Of a stretch of DNA of 64,000 nt, positions 8,748 through 16,980 are shown in pieces (the stretch's first letter is position 1; each line of letters starts with the position of its first letter). This DNA is from Variovorax sp. E3. GTDB taxonomy: Bacteria; Pseudomonadota; Gammaproteobacteria; Burkholderiales; Burkholderiaceae_C. The position numbers and the translations under genes are program-made. The stretch lies in assembly GCF_016082275.1 (NCBI RefSeq), contig NZ_MOWM01000005.1, positions 1-64,000 on the forward strand, read 5' to 3'. The notes under the pieces were generated by a model. That model had not been told where the DNA came from, searched no databases, and saw only the letters and a program-made list of their open reading frames with translations.

Positions 8748-9944
8748 CTAAACCCTTTCGAAGATCCCCGCCGCGCCCTGGCCCATGCCCACGCACATCG
8801 TGACCATGCCGTACTTGAGGTTCTCGCGGCGCAGCGCGTGCACCACGGTCGCCGAGCGGATGGCGCCCGTTGCGCCGAGCGGATGGCCCAGCGCAATGGC
8901 GCCGCCCATCGGGTTGACCTTCGACGGGTCGAGGCCCAGCGTGTTGATGACCGCGAGCGACTGCGCGGCGAAGGCTTCGTTGAGCTCGAACCAGTCGATG
9001 TCCTCGTGCTTCAGGCCCGCATAGCGCAGCGCGGCCGGAATGGCTTCGATGGGGCCGATGCCCATGATGTGCGGCGGCACGCCCTTGCTCGCGAAGCTCA
9101 CGAAGCGCGCGAGCGGCGTGAGGCCGTACTGCTTCACGGCTTTCTCGCTGGCCAGGATCAGCGCGCCCGCACCGTCGGAGGTCTGCGAGCTGTTGCCCGC
9201 CGTGACCGTGCCGCGCGCGGCGAACACGGTGCGCAGCTTGGCCAGGCCTTCGAGGCTGGTGTCGGGGCGCGCGCCTTCGTCGAGATTGACGGTGCGCGTC
9301 TTCGCGATCGACTCGCCGGTCTCCAGGTCGGGCGCGCGGTCGGTCACTTCGATGGGCGTGATCTCGTCGGCGAACTTGCCGGCCTTCTGCGCGGCCAGCG
9401 CCTTCTGGTGCGAGGCGAGCGCGAATTCGTCCTGCGCCTCGCGGCTCACCTTCCATTGCTGCGCGACCTTCTCGGCCGTCAGGCCCATGCCATAGGCAAT
9501 GCCCACGTCGCCTTCGCGCTCGAAGATCGAGGGCGACAGCGAGGGCGCGTTGCCCATCATCGGCACCATGCTCATGCTCTCGACACCGGCCGCGATCATC
9601 ACGTCGGCCTCGCCGACGCGAATGCGGTCCGCCGCCATCTGCACGGCCGACAGGCCCGAGGCGCAGAAGCGGTTGACGGTGATCCCGCCCACGCTGGTCG
9701 GCAGGCCGGCCAGCACCGCGCCGATGCGCGCGACGTTCAGGCCCTGCTGCGATTCGGGAATCGCGCAACCGCAGATGATGTCTTCGATGGCCTTGGGGTC
9801 GAGGCTGGGCACGGCCGCGAGCGCGGCGCGCAGCGTGGTGGCGAGCAGGTCGTCAGGGCGGTAGTTGCGGAAGTAGCCGCGGTGGGACTTGCCGATGGGG
9901 GTGCGGGTGGCGGAGACGATGTAGGCGTCTTGGACTTGTTTCAT
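8748..9944 (-). CDS. Acetyl-CoA acyltransferase (thiolase, FadA type)
   Basis: Thiolytic cleavage of 3-ketoacyl-CoA to acetyl-CoA and a shortened acyl-CoA, the last step of beta-oxidation. The 398-residue product has the nucleophilic Cys94 in NRFCASGLSA, the His motif GHPLGATGAIRS and the second cysteine motif CVGMGQGAAG, and is of full family length. Its start codon overlaps the stop of the DUF559 gene by four bases. Partner of the HAD-ECH enzyme encoded upstream (10420-12831), although separated from it by the repeat-flanked DUF559 gene. Biosynthetic acetoacetyl-CoA thiolase is less likely in this operon. Confidence 0.93.
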   Translation of the reverse strand: MKQVQDAYIVSATRTPIGKSHRGYFRNYRPDDLLATTLRAALAAVPSLDPKAIEDIICGCAIPESQQGLNVARIGAVLAGLPTSVGGITVNRFCASGLSAVQMAADRIRVGEADVMIAAGVESMSMVPMMGNAPSLSPSIFEREGDVGIAYGMGLTAEKVAQQWKVSREAQDEFALASHQKALAAQKAGKFADEITPIEVTDRAPDLETGESIAKTRTVNLDEGARPDTSLEGLAKLRTVFAARGTVTAGNSSQTSDGAGALILASEKAVKQYGLTPLARFVSFASKGVPPHIMGIGPIEAIPAALRYAGLKHEDIDWFELNEAFAAQSLAVINTLGLDPSKVNPMGGAIALGHPLGATGAIRSATVVHALRRENLKYGMVTMCVGMGQGAAGIFERV

Positions 9945-10357
9945 GGATAGCTCCTGGATTGGGCTCCTTCCCCCTCTGGGGGAAGGCTGGGATGGGGGCA
10001 GGCGGCCTTCAACTCGTCAAGCCGGTTGAGAATCGCCTGCAGCACCCCTTCAAAATTGACAAACGGATCGTTCGACGCGAAACGCAGGACATCGAACTCC
10101 TGCGTTCGCAGGAAAGCGTCACGCCGCGCGTCGTAGCCTTCCTGTGACTGATGCTGCGAACCATCGAGTTCGACGATCAGCTTGGGATCGAGGCATGCAA
10201 AGTCGGCGATGTAGTTGCCGATCGGATGCTGCCGACGAAACTTCACTCCCAACTGCTCACCGCGCAGACCGCGCCAGAGCTTGCGCTCGGCATCGGTCAT
10301 TTCGCGGCGCAGGACGCGGGCGTTCTGTTGCGCGTTGGGAGTGGATTGGTTTTGCAT
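9941..10357 (-). CDS. DUF559 (Vsr-like PD-(D/E)xK) endonuclease
   Basis: A 138-residue predicted nuclease. MTDAERKLWRGLRGEQ, GVKFRRQHPIGNYIADFAC and LIVELDGSQH form the DUF559 core; the acidic residues of DFAC and ELDG match the metal-binding site of the Vsr-like fold, which nicks or cuts DNA. Its last residues (CPHPSLPPEGEGA) are a translation of the palindromic repeat at 9964-9999, and another copy lies just upstream of the start. It interrupts a beta-oxidation gene pair with which it has no metabolic link. Role unknown: a repair enzyme or the enzyme of a small mobile cassette. Confidence 0.85.
   Translation of the reverse strand: MQNQSTPNAQQNARVLRREMTDAERKLWRGLRGEQLGVKFRRQHPIGNYIADFACLDPKLIVELDGSQHQSQEGYDARRDAFLRTQEFDVLRFASNDPFVNFEGVLQAILNRLDELKAACPHPSLPPEGEGAQSRSYP
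9964..9999 (-). repeat. Palindromic repeat, copy 2 (inside the DUF559 3' end)
   Basis: Stem CCTTCCCCC (9966-9974) and GGGGGAAGG (9978-9986) with a TCT loop, then the lead sequence GGGATGGGGGC on the gene-facing side. It is inverted relative to copy 3 at 10367-10402, so the two bracket the DUF559 gene like terminal inverted repeats. It is translated as the C terminus of that gene. Confidence 0.75.
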
Positions 10358-10366
10358 AGGCTGCTT

Positions 10367-10402
10367 GCCCCCATCCCGACCTTCCCCCAAAGGGGGAAGG
10401 AG
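10367..10402 (+). repeat. Palindromic repeat, copy 3 (upstream of DUF559)
   Basis: GCCCCCATCCCGA leads into the stem CCTTCCCCC (10380-10388) and GGGGGAAGG (10392-10400) with an AAA loop and an AG tail. Same orientation as copy 1 at 16-54 and inverted to copy 2. It fills the gap between the end of the HAD-ECH gene and the start of the DUF559 gene. Confidence 0.75.
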
Positions 10403-10419
10403 GAAGAGGAAGACCTGCG

Positions 10420-12831
10420 TCAGTTCCGTACCGGCTTCCCCGTACTCAACATCCCCATGATCCGCTCCTGCGTCTTCGGATGCACGATCAGCGAGCAGAA
10501 CGCCTTGCGTTCCAGCGTCATCATGTATTCCTCCGTCACGAGCGACCCCGCGTCCACGTCGCCGCCCGTCACCACATGGGCGATCAGGCTTGCAATGTGG
10601 AAGTCGTGCGCGCTGATGAACCCGCCGTCGCGCATGTTCACCAGTTGGCCCTTGATCGTCGCGGCGCCGCTGCGGCCCGCCACGCGGAAGGTGCGGCGCA
10701 GCGGCGGGCGGTAGCCGGCGTCGGCCATGGCCTTGGCCTGCTGCAGCGCCACGTACAGCAGCTCGTCCTTGTTCGGCACGATCACGTCGCTGTCGAGCAG
10801 GTAGCCCAGCTTCTTCGAATCGAGCGCGCCCGTGCCCACCTTCGCCATCGCGGCGGCGGTGAAGCCTTCGGTCAGGAACGGCAACAGGTCGGTGCCCGTC
10901 GAGGCCGAGGCGTTCTCCGCCGCGCGGCGCGCGATGTACGTCAGGCCGCCCGCGCCGGGGATCAGGCCCACGCCGACTTCGACCAGGCCGATGTAGCTTT
11001 CCATCGCCGCCACGCGCCTGGCCGAGTGCACGGCCAGTTCGCAGCCGCCGCCCAGCGCCATGCCGCGCACGGCCGAGATCACCGGCACGTTGGCATAGCG
11101 GATCTTGAGCATCACGTTCTGCAGCTCTTCTTCCGCGCCTTCGACCGCGCCGATGCCTGCGACCACGAAGGCCGGCAGCATCGCCTGCAGGTCGGCGCCG
11201 ACCGAGAACACCTCGTCGGGCGACCAGATCACCAGGCCCTTGTATTCGGCCTCTGCCAGGTCGACCGCCGCGCCCAGGGCTTCCGCCACGTCGGGGCTGA
11301 TGGCGTGCATCTTCGAATGGATGCTGGCGATCAATACGCCCTCGAATCCTTCCTTGTCGAGCGTCCACACGCGCACGTCGCCTTCGTCGCTGATCGTGGT
11401 GCCGGCCGTGTTGGCATCAGGCGCGTTCGCGCCCAGCACGCTCTCGGGGAACAGCTGGCGGTCATGCACGGGCAGCTTGCGCTGCGGCACGAACTTGTTC
11501 TGCGAAGCGCTCCACGAGCCTTCGGGCGTGTGCACACCGCCGGCTTGCGCCACCGGGCCTTCGAACACCCACTTCGGCAGCGGCGCGCTGCTCAGCGCCT
11601 TGCCCGCGTCGATGTCTTCCTGCACCCACTTGGCGACCTGCGCCCAGCCGGCTTCCTGCCACAGCTCGAACGGGCCCTGCTTCATGCCGAAGCCCCAGCG
11701 CATCGCGAAGTCGATGTCGCGCGCGCTCTCGGCAATATCGGCCAGGTGCACGGCGGCGTAATGGAAACCGTCGCGCAGGATGGCCCAGAGGAACTGGCCC
11801 TGCGGCCCTTCGCTTTCGCGCAGCAGCTTCAGGCGCTCGCCCGCGGGCTTCTTCAGCATGCGGCCGTACACCTCGTCGGCCTTGGCGCCGGCGGGCACGT
11901 AGTCGCCGCTCTTCAGGTCGAAGCGCAGGATGTCGCGGCCGACCTTCTTGAAGAAGCCGGCCTTGGCCTTCTGGCCCAGGTTGCCCAGCTCCAGCAGCTT
12001 GGCGAGCACCGGCGGCGTCGCGAAGTTGGCGTAGAACGGATCGGTCTCGGCGTTCAGGTTGTCCTGCAGCGTCTTCACCACGTGGGCCATCGTATCGAGG
12101 CCCACCACGTCGGCAGTGCGGAAGGTGCCCGAGCTCGCGCGGCCCAGCTTCTTGCCGGTGAGGTCGTCCACCACGTCGGGCGTCAGGCCGAACTTCTCGA
12201 CTTCCTTCAGCGTGGCCAGCATGCCGGCGATGCCGACGCGGTTGGCAATGAAGTTGGGCGTGTCGTGCGCGCGCACCACGCCCTTGCCCAGCGTGCTGGT
12301 GACGAAGGCCTCGAGGTCGTCGAGCACCTGCGGCTGCGTGGTGGGCGTGTTGATCAGCTCCACCAGGAACATGTAGCGCGGCGGGTTGAAGAAGTGAATG
12401 CCGCAAAAGCGCGGCTTCAGTGCTTCGGGCAATGCTTCGCTGAGCTTGGTGATCGACAGGCCCGAGGTGTTCGAGGCCAGGATCGAATGCTTGGCCACGT
12501 GCGGCGCGATCTTCTTGTACAGGTCGAGCTTCCAGTCCATGCGCTCGGCAATGGCCTCGATGACGAGGTCGCACTCGCCGAGCTTGGCCAGGTCGTCCTC
12601 GTAGTTGGCCTGCTCGATCAGCACGGCGTCGGCCACGTCGCCCAGCGGCGCGGGCTTGAGCTTCTTGAGGTTGTCGATGGCGCGCGTGACGATGCCGTTC
12701 TTCGGGCCTTCCTTGGCCGCCAGGTCGAACAGCACCACCGGCACGCGCACGTTGACGAGGTGGGCCGCAATCTGCGCGCCCATCACGCCGGCGCCGAGCA
12801 CGGCGACCTTCTTCACTTGAAATCGGGACAT
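10420..12831 (-). CDS. Bifunctional 3-hydroxyacyl-CoA dehydrogenase/enoyl-CoA hydratase, HAD domain first
   Basis: An 803-residue beta-oxidation enzyme that hydrates enoyl-CoA and oxidises the resulting hydroxyacyl-CoA with NAD. The Rossmann motif VLGAGVMGAQIAAH is at residues 11-24, the dehydrogenase catalytic His is in GIHFFNPP, and SNTSGLSI precedes it. The C-terminal crotonase domain keeps both glutamates (ALGGGCELAV and LVEVGVGLIPGAGG). The order, dehydrogenase before hydratase, is that of FadN/YusL-type proteins, not E. coli FadB. Start at 12831 gives the Rossmann strand at once. Works with the thiolase (8748-9944) and acyl-CoA dehydrogenase (13364-15160). Confidence 0.92.
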   Translation of the reverse strand: MSRFQVKKVAVLGAGVMGAQIAAHLVNVRVPVVLFDLAAKEGPKNGIVTRAIDNLKKLKPAPLGDVADAVLIEQANYEDDLAKLGECDLVIEAIAERMDWKLDLYKKIAPHVAKHSILASNTSGLSITKLSEALPEALKPRFCGIHFFNPPRYMFLVELINTPTTQPQVLDDLEAFVTSTLGKGVVRAHDTPNFIANRVGIAGMLATLKEVEKFGLTPDVVDDLTGKKLGRASSGTFRTADVVGLDTMAHVVKTLQDNLNAETDPFYANFATPPVLAKLLELGNLGQKAKAGFFKKVGRDILRFDLKSGDYVPAGAKADEVYGRMLKKPAGERLKLLRESEGPQGQFLWAILRDGFHYAAVHLADIAESARDIDFAMRWGFGMKQGPFELWQEAGWAQVAKWVQEDIDAGKALSSAPLPKWVFEGPVAQAGGVHTPEGSWSASQNKFVPQRKLPVHDRQLFPESVLGANAPDANTAGTTISDEGDVRVWTLDKEGFEGVLIASIHSKMHAISPDVAEALGAAVDLAEAEYKGLVIWSPDEVFSVGADLQAMLPAFVVAGIGAVEGAEEELQNVMLKIRYANVPVISAVRGMALGGGCELAVHSARRVAAMESYIGLVEVGVGLIPGAGGLTYIARRAAENASASTGTDLLPFLTEGFTAAAMAKVGTGALDSKKLGYLLDSDVIVPNKDELLYVALQQAKAMADAGYRPPLRRTFRVAGRSGAATIKGQLVNMRDGGFISAHDFHIASLIAHVVTGGDVDAGSLVTEEYMMTLERKAFCSLIVHPKTQERIMGMLSTGKPVRN

Positions 12832-12877
12832 GTTGCTTGGTATTTCTTGGATTGGTTGCGCGCGGCAGGCCTATGGC

Positions 12878-13312
12878 TTACTGCACACGGTTCCAGGTTT
12901 GCGTACGCCAGAACGGGCCGAGATAGCCGCGCACTTCCAGCTTCTTGCCGCCCTCGATGGGCGTGAAGCTCGCGCGGTATTCCTTGCCGTTCTCAGGGTC
13001 CAGGATCTTTCCGCCTTCCCAGACGTCCTTGCTTTCGGCCTTCTTGCCGCCGCGGATGATGTCCAGGCCGACCATGGGCTTGTCCTTGCGGTCGTCGCTG
13101 CATTCCGCGCAGACCGCGCCGGGCTTGGCGTTCTTGCCCAGCGCCTTCTCGATGCGCCCGGACAGGCCGCCGCTGGTCTCCGCGATGCTGATCTCGGCCT
13201 TGACCTCGCCGGTCTTGTCGTCCACGTTGCGCCACAGGCCCACCGGTGTGCTCTGGGCCATGGCCGAGGCGGCAGTGACGGCGAACAAGAGGGCTGCGAG
13301 TGTTGTTTTCAT
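12878..13312 (-). CDS. DUF2147 secreted protein
   Basis: A 144-residue protein with a clear signal peptide (MKTTLAALLFAVTAASAMAQ, cleavage after AMA) and a single DUF2147 domain beginning GLWRNVDDKTG. VCAECSDDRK supplies a Cys pair and the domain ends in GYLGPFWRTQTWNR, as in the family. It is exported to the periplasm; no biochemical function is established for the family. It sits between the acyl-CoA dehydrogenase and the bifunctional enzyme genes with short gaps, so it is co-expressed with fatty acid breakdown, perhaps in the handling of exogenous lipid, which is a guess. Confidence 0.85.
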   Translation of the reverse strand: MKTTLAALLFAVTAASAMAQSTPVGLWRNVDDKTGEVKAEISIAETSGGLSGRIEKALGKNAKPGAVCAECSDDRKDKPMVGLDIIRGGKKAESKDVWEGGKILDPENGKEYRASFTPIEGGKKLEVRGYLGPFWRTQTWNRVQ

Positions 13313-13363
13313 GATCGGCGGCTCCTGGAGTTGAGGAAAGACGGGGACGGTACTACCGACCGC

Positions 13364-15160
13364 TCAGGCCAGCGCGGCGTCGGTGTCCATGAGCACCTTG
13401 CTGCCGGCGCGCGCGGTGCGCATCAGCGTCGCGGTCTCGGGGAACAGCTTGGCGAAGTAGAAGCGCGCGGTCTGCAGCTTGGCCACATAGAACGGGTCGG
13501 TGTTGCCGGCGGCGATTTCGCGCAGCGCCACCTGCGCCATGCGGGCGAACAGGTAGCCGAACACGAAGTGGCCGGCCACGCGCAGGTAGTCGACGGCGGC
13601 GGCGCCCACCTCGTCGGGGTTCTGGAAGCCCTTGAAGCCGATCTCGGTGGTGAACTTGGTGAGCTGGTCGCCCAGGCCCGCGATCGGGTTGATGAACTCG
13701 GCCATCTTCTCGTTCACGCCTTCTTCTTCCACCAGCTTGCCCACGAGCTTGCCGAACTTCTTCAGCGACGCGCCGTTGTTGCCCAGGATCTTGCGGCCCA
13801 GCAGGTCCAGCGACTGGATGGTGTTGGTGCCTTCATAGATCATGTTGATGCGGTTGTCGCGCACGAACTGCTCCATGCCCCATTCCTTGATGAAGCCGTG
13901 GCCGCCGAACACCTGCATGCAGGCGTTGGTCGCGGTGTGGCCGTTGTCGGTGATGAAGGCCTTGACGATGGGGGTCAGCAGCGCGACCAGTTCGCCCGAG
14001 TCCTTGCGCACCTTCTCGTCGGGGTGGTTGTGCTCCTTGTCGAGCAGCAGCGTGCAGAAGATCTGCAGCGCGCGGCCGCCTTCGGCATACGCCTTGGCCG
14101 TGAGCAGCATCTTGCGCACGTCGGGGTGCACGATGATCGGGTCGGCTTCCTTGTCCTTGGCCTTCACGCCCGAGAGCGAGCGCATCTGCAGGCGGTCCTT
14201 GGCGTACGCCAGCGCGTTCTGGTAGGCCACTTCGGTCAGGCCCAGCGACTGGTTGCCCACGCCCAGGCGCGCGGCGTTCATCATCACGAACATGGCGGCC
14301 AGGCCCTTGTTGGGCTCGCCCACCAGCGTGCCGGTGGCGCCTTCGATCACGATCTGCGCGGTGGCGTTGCCGTGGATGCCCATCTTGTGCTCCAGGCCGG
14401 CGCAGAAGATCGGGTTGCGCGCGCCCAGCGAGCCGTCGGCCTTGACGTGGAACTTCGGCACCACGAACAGGCTGATGCCCTTGCTGCCCTTGGGCGCGTC
14501 CGGCAGGCGGGCCAGCACCAGGTGAATGATGTTGTCCGTCATGTCGTGCTCGCCGGCCGAGATGAAGATCTTGCTGCCGGTGATGCGGTAGGTGCCGTCG
14601 GCCTGCGGCTCGGCCTTGGTGCGCAGCAGGCCGAGGTCGGTGCCGCAATGGGGTTCGGTCAGGCACATGGTGCCGGTCCACTCGCCGCTCGTGAGCTTGG
14701 GCAGGTAGGTCTTCTTCTGCGCTTCGGTGCCGTGGGCGGCCAGCGCCTCGTACGCGCCGTGCGACAGGCCCGGGTACATGGTCCAGGCCTGGTTGGCGCT
14801 GTTGAGCATTTCGAACAGGCACTGGTTCACAACGAACGGCAGGCCCTGGCCGCCGAAGGCCGGGTCGCACGACAACGCGGGCCAGCCGCCTTCGACGTAC
14901 TTGGCGTAGGCGTCCTTGAAGCCCTTGGGCGTCTTGACTTCGTGCGTGGCCTTGTCGAGCGTGCAGCCCTCTTCGTCGCCGCTGATGTTCAGCGGAAAGG
15001 TCACTTCGGAGGCGAACTTGCCGGCCTCTTCGATCACGGCGTTGATGGTGTCGGCATCGGTCTCGGCATGGGCCGGCAGCGCCTTGAGTTCCTCGGTGAC
15101 GTTGAGCACTTCGTGCAGCACGAACTGCATGTCACGCACGGGCGGGTTGTAGATAGGCAT
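13364..15160 (-). CDS. Acyl-CoA dehydrogenase with extended C-terminal domain
   Basis: FAD enzyme of 598 residues introducing the 2,3 double bond into acyl-CoA. It is longer than classical members (about 380) and has the N-terminal extension and C-terminal domain of the DmdC/FadE5-like group. CLTEPHCGTDLGLL is the FAD-binding loop, and the catalytic base is the Glu of MIYEGTNTIQ. First enzyme gene after the TetR regulator; the 87-base gap holds an A-rich leader. In Comamonadaceae genes of this type are usually called acyl-CoA dehydrogenase; 3-methylmercaptopropionyl-CoA dehydrogenase activity is known for relatives, but chain-length preference is not visible. Confidence 0.92.
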   Translation of the reverse strand: MPIYNPPVRDMQFVLHEVLNVTEELKALPAHAETDADTINAVIEEAGKFASEVTFPLNISGDEEGCTLDKATHEVKTPKGFKDAYAKYVEGGWPALSCDPAFGGQGLPFVVNQCLFEMLNSANQAWTMYPGLSHGAYEALAAHGTEAQKKTYLPKLTSGEWTGTMCLTEPHCGTDLGLLRTKAEPQADGTYRITGSKIFISAGEHDMTDNIIHLVLARLPDAPKGSKGISLFVVPKFHVKADGSLGARNPIFCAGLEHKMGIHGNATAQIVIEGATGTLVGEPNKGLAAMFVMMNAARLGVGNQSLGLTEVAYQNALAYAKDRLQMRSLSGVKAKDKEADPIIVHPDVRKMLLTAKAYAEGGRALQIFCTLLLDKEHNHPDEKVRKDSGELVALLTPIVKAFITDNGHTATNACMQVFGGHGFIKEWGMEQFVRDNRINMIYEGTNTIQSLDLLGRKILGNNGASLKKFGKLVGKLVEEEGVNEKMAEFINPIAGLGDQLTKFTTEIGFKGFQNPDEVGAAAVDYLRVAGHFVFGYLFARMAQVALREIAAGNTDPFYVAKLQTARFYFAKLFPETATLMRTARAGSKVLMDTDAALA

Positions 15161-15247
15161 CCGGAACTCTCCTGATCGAAGCTAGATAGAAAAAAGAAAA
15201 GGGGGAAAAACGAAAAGCGAAAACGGGAGCGCGCGCGGCTGTCTTTT

Positions 15248-15942
15248 TCAGCGCACGGTCTTGAGGCGGCGGCCGGCCGGTGCGGCCCCGGGGGCCGGGT
15301 CGGCCTTGGGTGCGTCGGGCGTGGCGCTGCGCGCGAGGATGTTGTCGAAGCCGGTGTTGGCGCGGCCGATGGAGCCGGGCACCTGCAGGAAGCGCGCTTC
15401 ATAGTGCAGCGCGAGGATCAGGCCGTGGATCTCGAACGCCACCTGGCGCTCGTCGCGTCGGCGCGCAGATGGCCTTCGCTCTGCGACTGCACGATGGCGC
15501 GCAGCACGGCGGCCTGCCAGATGCTGACCGACTCGACCAGCGCGTCGCGCACCGGGCCCGGACGGTCATCGAATTCGGAAGCGCCGCTGATGTAGATGCA
15601 GCCCGAGTCGATTTCGGTCGACGTGCGCTTCATCCAGTTGGCGAACATGGCGCGCAGGCGCGGCAGGCCGCGCGGCGCCTTCAGCGCGGGGAAGAACACC
15701 TCCTGCTCGAAGCGCGCGTGGTATTCGCGCACCACCGAGATCTGCAGTTCCTCGCGCGAGCCGAAGTGGGCGAACACGCCCGACTTGCTCATCTTGGTGA
15801 TTTCGGCCACGGCCCCGATCGACAGGCCCTCCAGCCCGATCTGCGCGGCCAGCGCCAGCGCGGCGTCGACGATGACGGCCTTGGTCTGCTGGCCCTTCTG
15901 GGCGGCACGGGCGGGCTTGGCGGGGACGGCTGTGGCGGACAT
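15248..15942 (-). pseudogene. TetR-family repressor of the acyl-CoA operon; frame broken near 15454
   Basis: N-terminal TetR helix-turn-helix: AVIVDAALALAAQIGLEGLS, then IGAVAEITKMSKSGVFAHFG, a typical recognition helix. The ligand domain continues to EGHLRADA, where the frame is lost; restoring one base (GACGCCGAC for GACGCGAC) leads into DERQVAFEIHGLILALHYE and on to the end, about 231 residues. The ATG at 15942 is used. Upstream of the start lies the inverted repeat GAACG-GT-CGTTC, so the regulator probably represses itself and the genes that follow, released by an acyl-CoA. Confidence 0.85.
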
Positions 15943-15964
15943 CGTGGAATTCCCAAACAAAAAC

Positions 15965-15976
15965 GAACGGTCGTTC
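15965..15976. promoter_or_regulatory. Predicted TetR operator (GAACG-GT-CGTTC)
   Basis: A perfect 5-bp inverted repeat with a two-base centre, 23 bases upstream of the TetR start, in a locally A/T-rich stretch. Placement and symmetry fit autoregulation by the adjacent TetR protein; binding is inferred. Confidence 0.55.
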
Positions 15977-16040
15977 TATTTTGCAGGGGCTTTGCACTTT
16001 TGGCTGCCAAAACCTTCAGTTATTGAAGGTTAATTGATAC

Positions 16041-16068
16041 GGGGAAGGGCCGCCATCGGGCCCTCCCC
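16041..16068 (-). terminator. Possible terminator after the SDR gene
   Basis: GGGGAAGGGCC pairs with GGCCCTCCCC (one bulged A) around a seven-base loop, 38 bases past the SDR stop codon and before the TetR operon. No clear T-run follows on the minus strand, so it may be only a folding hairpin. Confidence 0.4.
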
Positions 16069-16105
16069 CTTGACGCGGCTGGGCCGGTCATGCCGGCCCG
16101 CCCGC

Positions 16106-16864
16106 TCAGAACTCCTGCGACACCGGCCGCAGCACCACTTCATTGATGTCCACGTTCGCCGGCTGCTCCACCGCGTAGACCACCGCGCGCGCCACCGAGT
16201 CCGCCGGGATCTGGTTCGCGTCGTAGAAGGCCTTCACGCCGGCCGCGCTCTCGGCGTCGCTGCTGCCGAACTTCAGCTCCGACTCCACCGCGCCGGGCGA
16301 CACCACGGTCACGCGCACGCCGCTGTTGCCCATTTCCACGCGCAGGCCTTCGGAGATGGCGCGCACCGCGTGCTTGGTCGCGCTGTAGACGGTGCCGATG
16401 GGCGTGAACACCTTCAGCCCGGCAATCGACGCGACGTTGACGATGTGCCCGCTGCCCTGCGCCTGCATGCGCGGCAACACGGCGGCAATGCCGTAGAGCA
16501 CGCCCTTGATGTTGACGTCGATGGTGCGGTCCCACTCGTCGACCTTGAGCTTGTCGATGGGCGACAGCGGCATCACGCCCGCGTTGTTGACCAGCACGTC
16601 GATGCGGCCGAAGGCCTCCACCGTGGCGGCCGCGAGCTTGTCGAGGTCGGCGCGCTTGGACACATCGGTGGCCACGGCGATGGCCTCGCCGCCGGCCTCG
16701 CGGATCTCGGCCACCACCTTCTGGAGCCGGTCGGTGCGGCGGGCCGCGAGCACCACCCTGGCGCCGCGCGCCGCCAGGTGGCGCGCGGTCGATTCGCCGA
16801 GCCCGCTGCTCGCGCCGGTGACGATGGCGACCTTGCCCTTGATGTTGTCTTGAACGGATGTCAT
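16106..16864 (-). CDS. Short-chain dehydrogenase/reductase (classical SDR)
   Basis: A 252-residue NAD(P)-dependent oxidoreductase. The cofactor loop TGASSGLG is near residues 17-24, NNAG at about 91-94, and the active site is Ser (NVASIAG) with YSATK supplying Tyr and Lys. An Arg pair after the second strand (AARRTDR) suggests NADPH preference. Divergent from a LysR gene 116 bases away, which most likely controls it. Relatives reduce carbonyl compounds or quinones; the substrate is not predictable. Confidence 0.88.
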   Translation of the reverse strand: MTSVQDNIKGKVAIVTGASSGLGESTARHLAARGARVVLAARRTDRLQKVVAEIREAGGEAIAVATDVSKRADLDKLAAATVEAFGRIDVLVNNAGVMPLSPIDKLKVDEWDRTIDVNIKGVLYGIAAVLPRMQAQGSGHIVNVASIAGLKVFTPIGTVYSATKHAVRAISEGLRVEMGNSGVRVTVVSPGAVESELKFGSSDAESAAGVKAFYDANQIPADSVARAVVYAVEQPANVDINEVVLRPVSQEF

Positions 16865-16903
16865 GGAAATGTTCCTTTGCGGTGTTGAAGAAGTGCATGC
16901 AGT

Positions 16904-16916
16904 GTGGAAAATCCAC
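16904..16916. promoter_or_regulatory. Inverted repeat in the SDR/LysR divergent promoter region
   Basis: GTGGA-AAA-TCCAC, a perfect 5-bp inverted repeat, 40 bases upstream of the SDR start and 64 upstream of the LysR start. Its position suits a LysR activator site, though it is not a textbook T-N11-A box. Confidence 0.35.
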
Positions 16917-16980
16917 GTGTTCCCGTAAATGAAACTCTGGCGACTTCACAATTCCGCAATCAGGAACACTCCAGCACCCC

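Noticed and set aside
8661..10402. CRISPR array suggested by repeated hairpins
   Set aside because: Only two or three copies, in opposite orientations, with no regular spacers and no cas genes.
10480..12966. Long rightward open frame of 828 codons opposite the HAD-ECH gene
   Set aside because: Its protein is His/Arg/Gln-rich with no domain, as expected for the antisense of a high-GC gene with few stop codons; the leftward gene has all its motifs.
12830..15175. Rightward open frame of 781 codons opposite the acyl-CoA dehydrogenase
   Set aside because: Antisense shadow; no recognisable domain.
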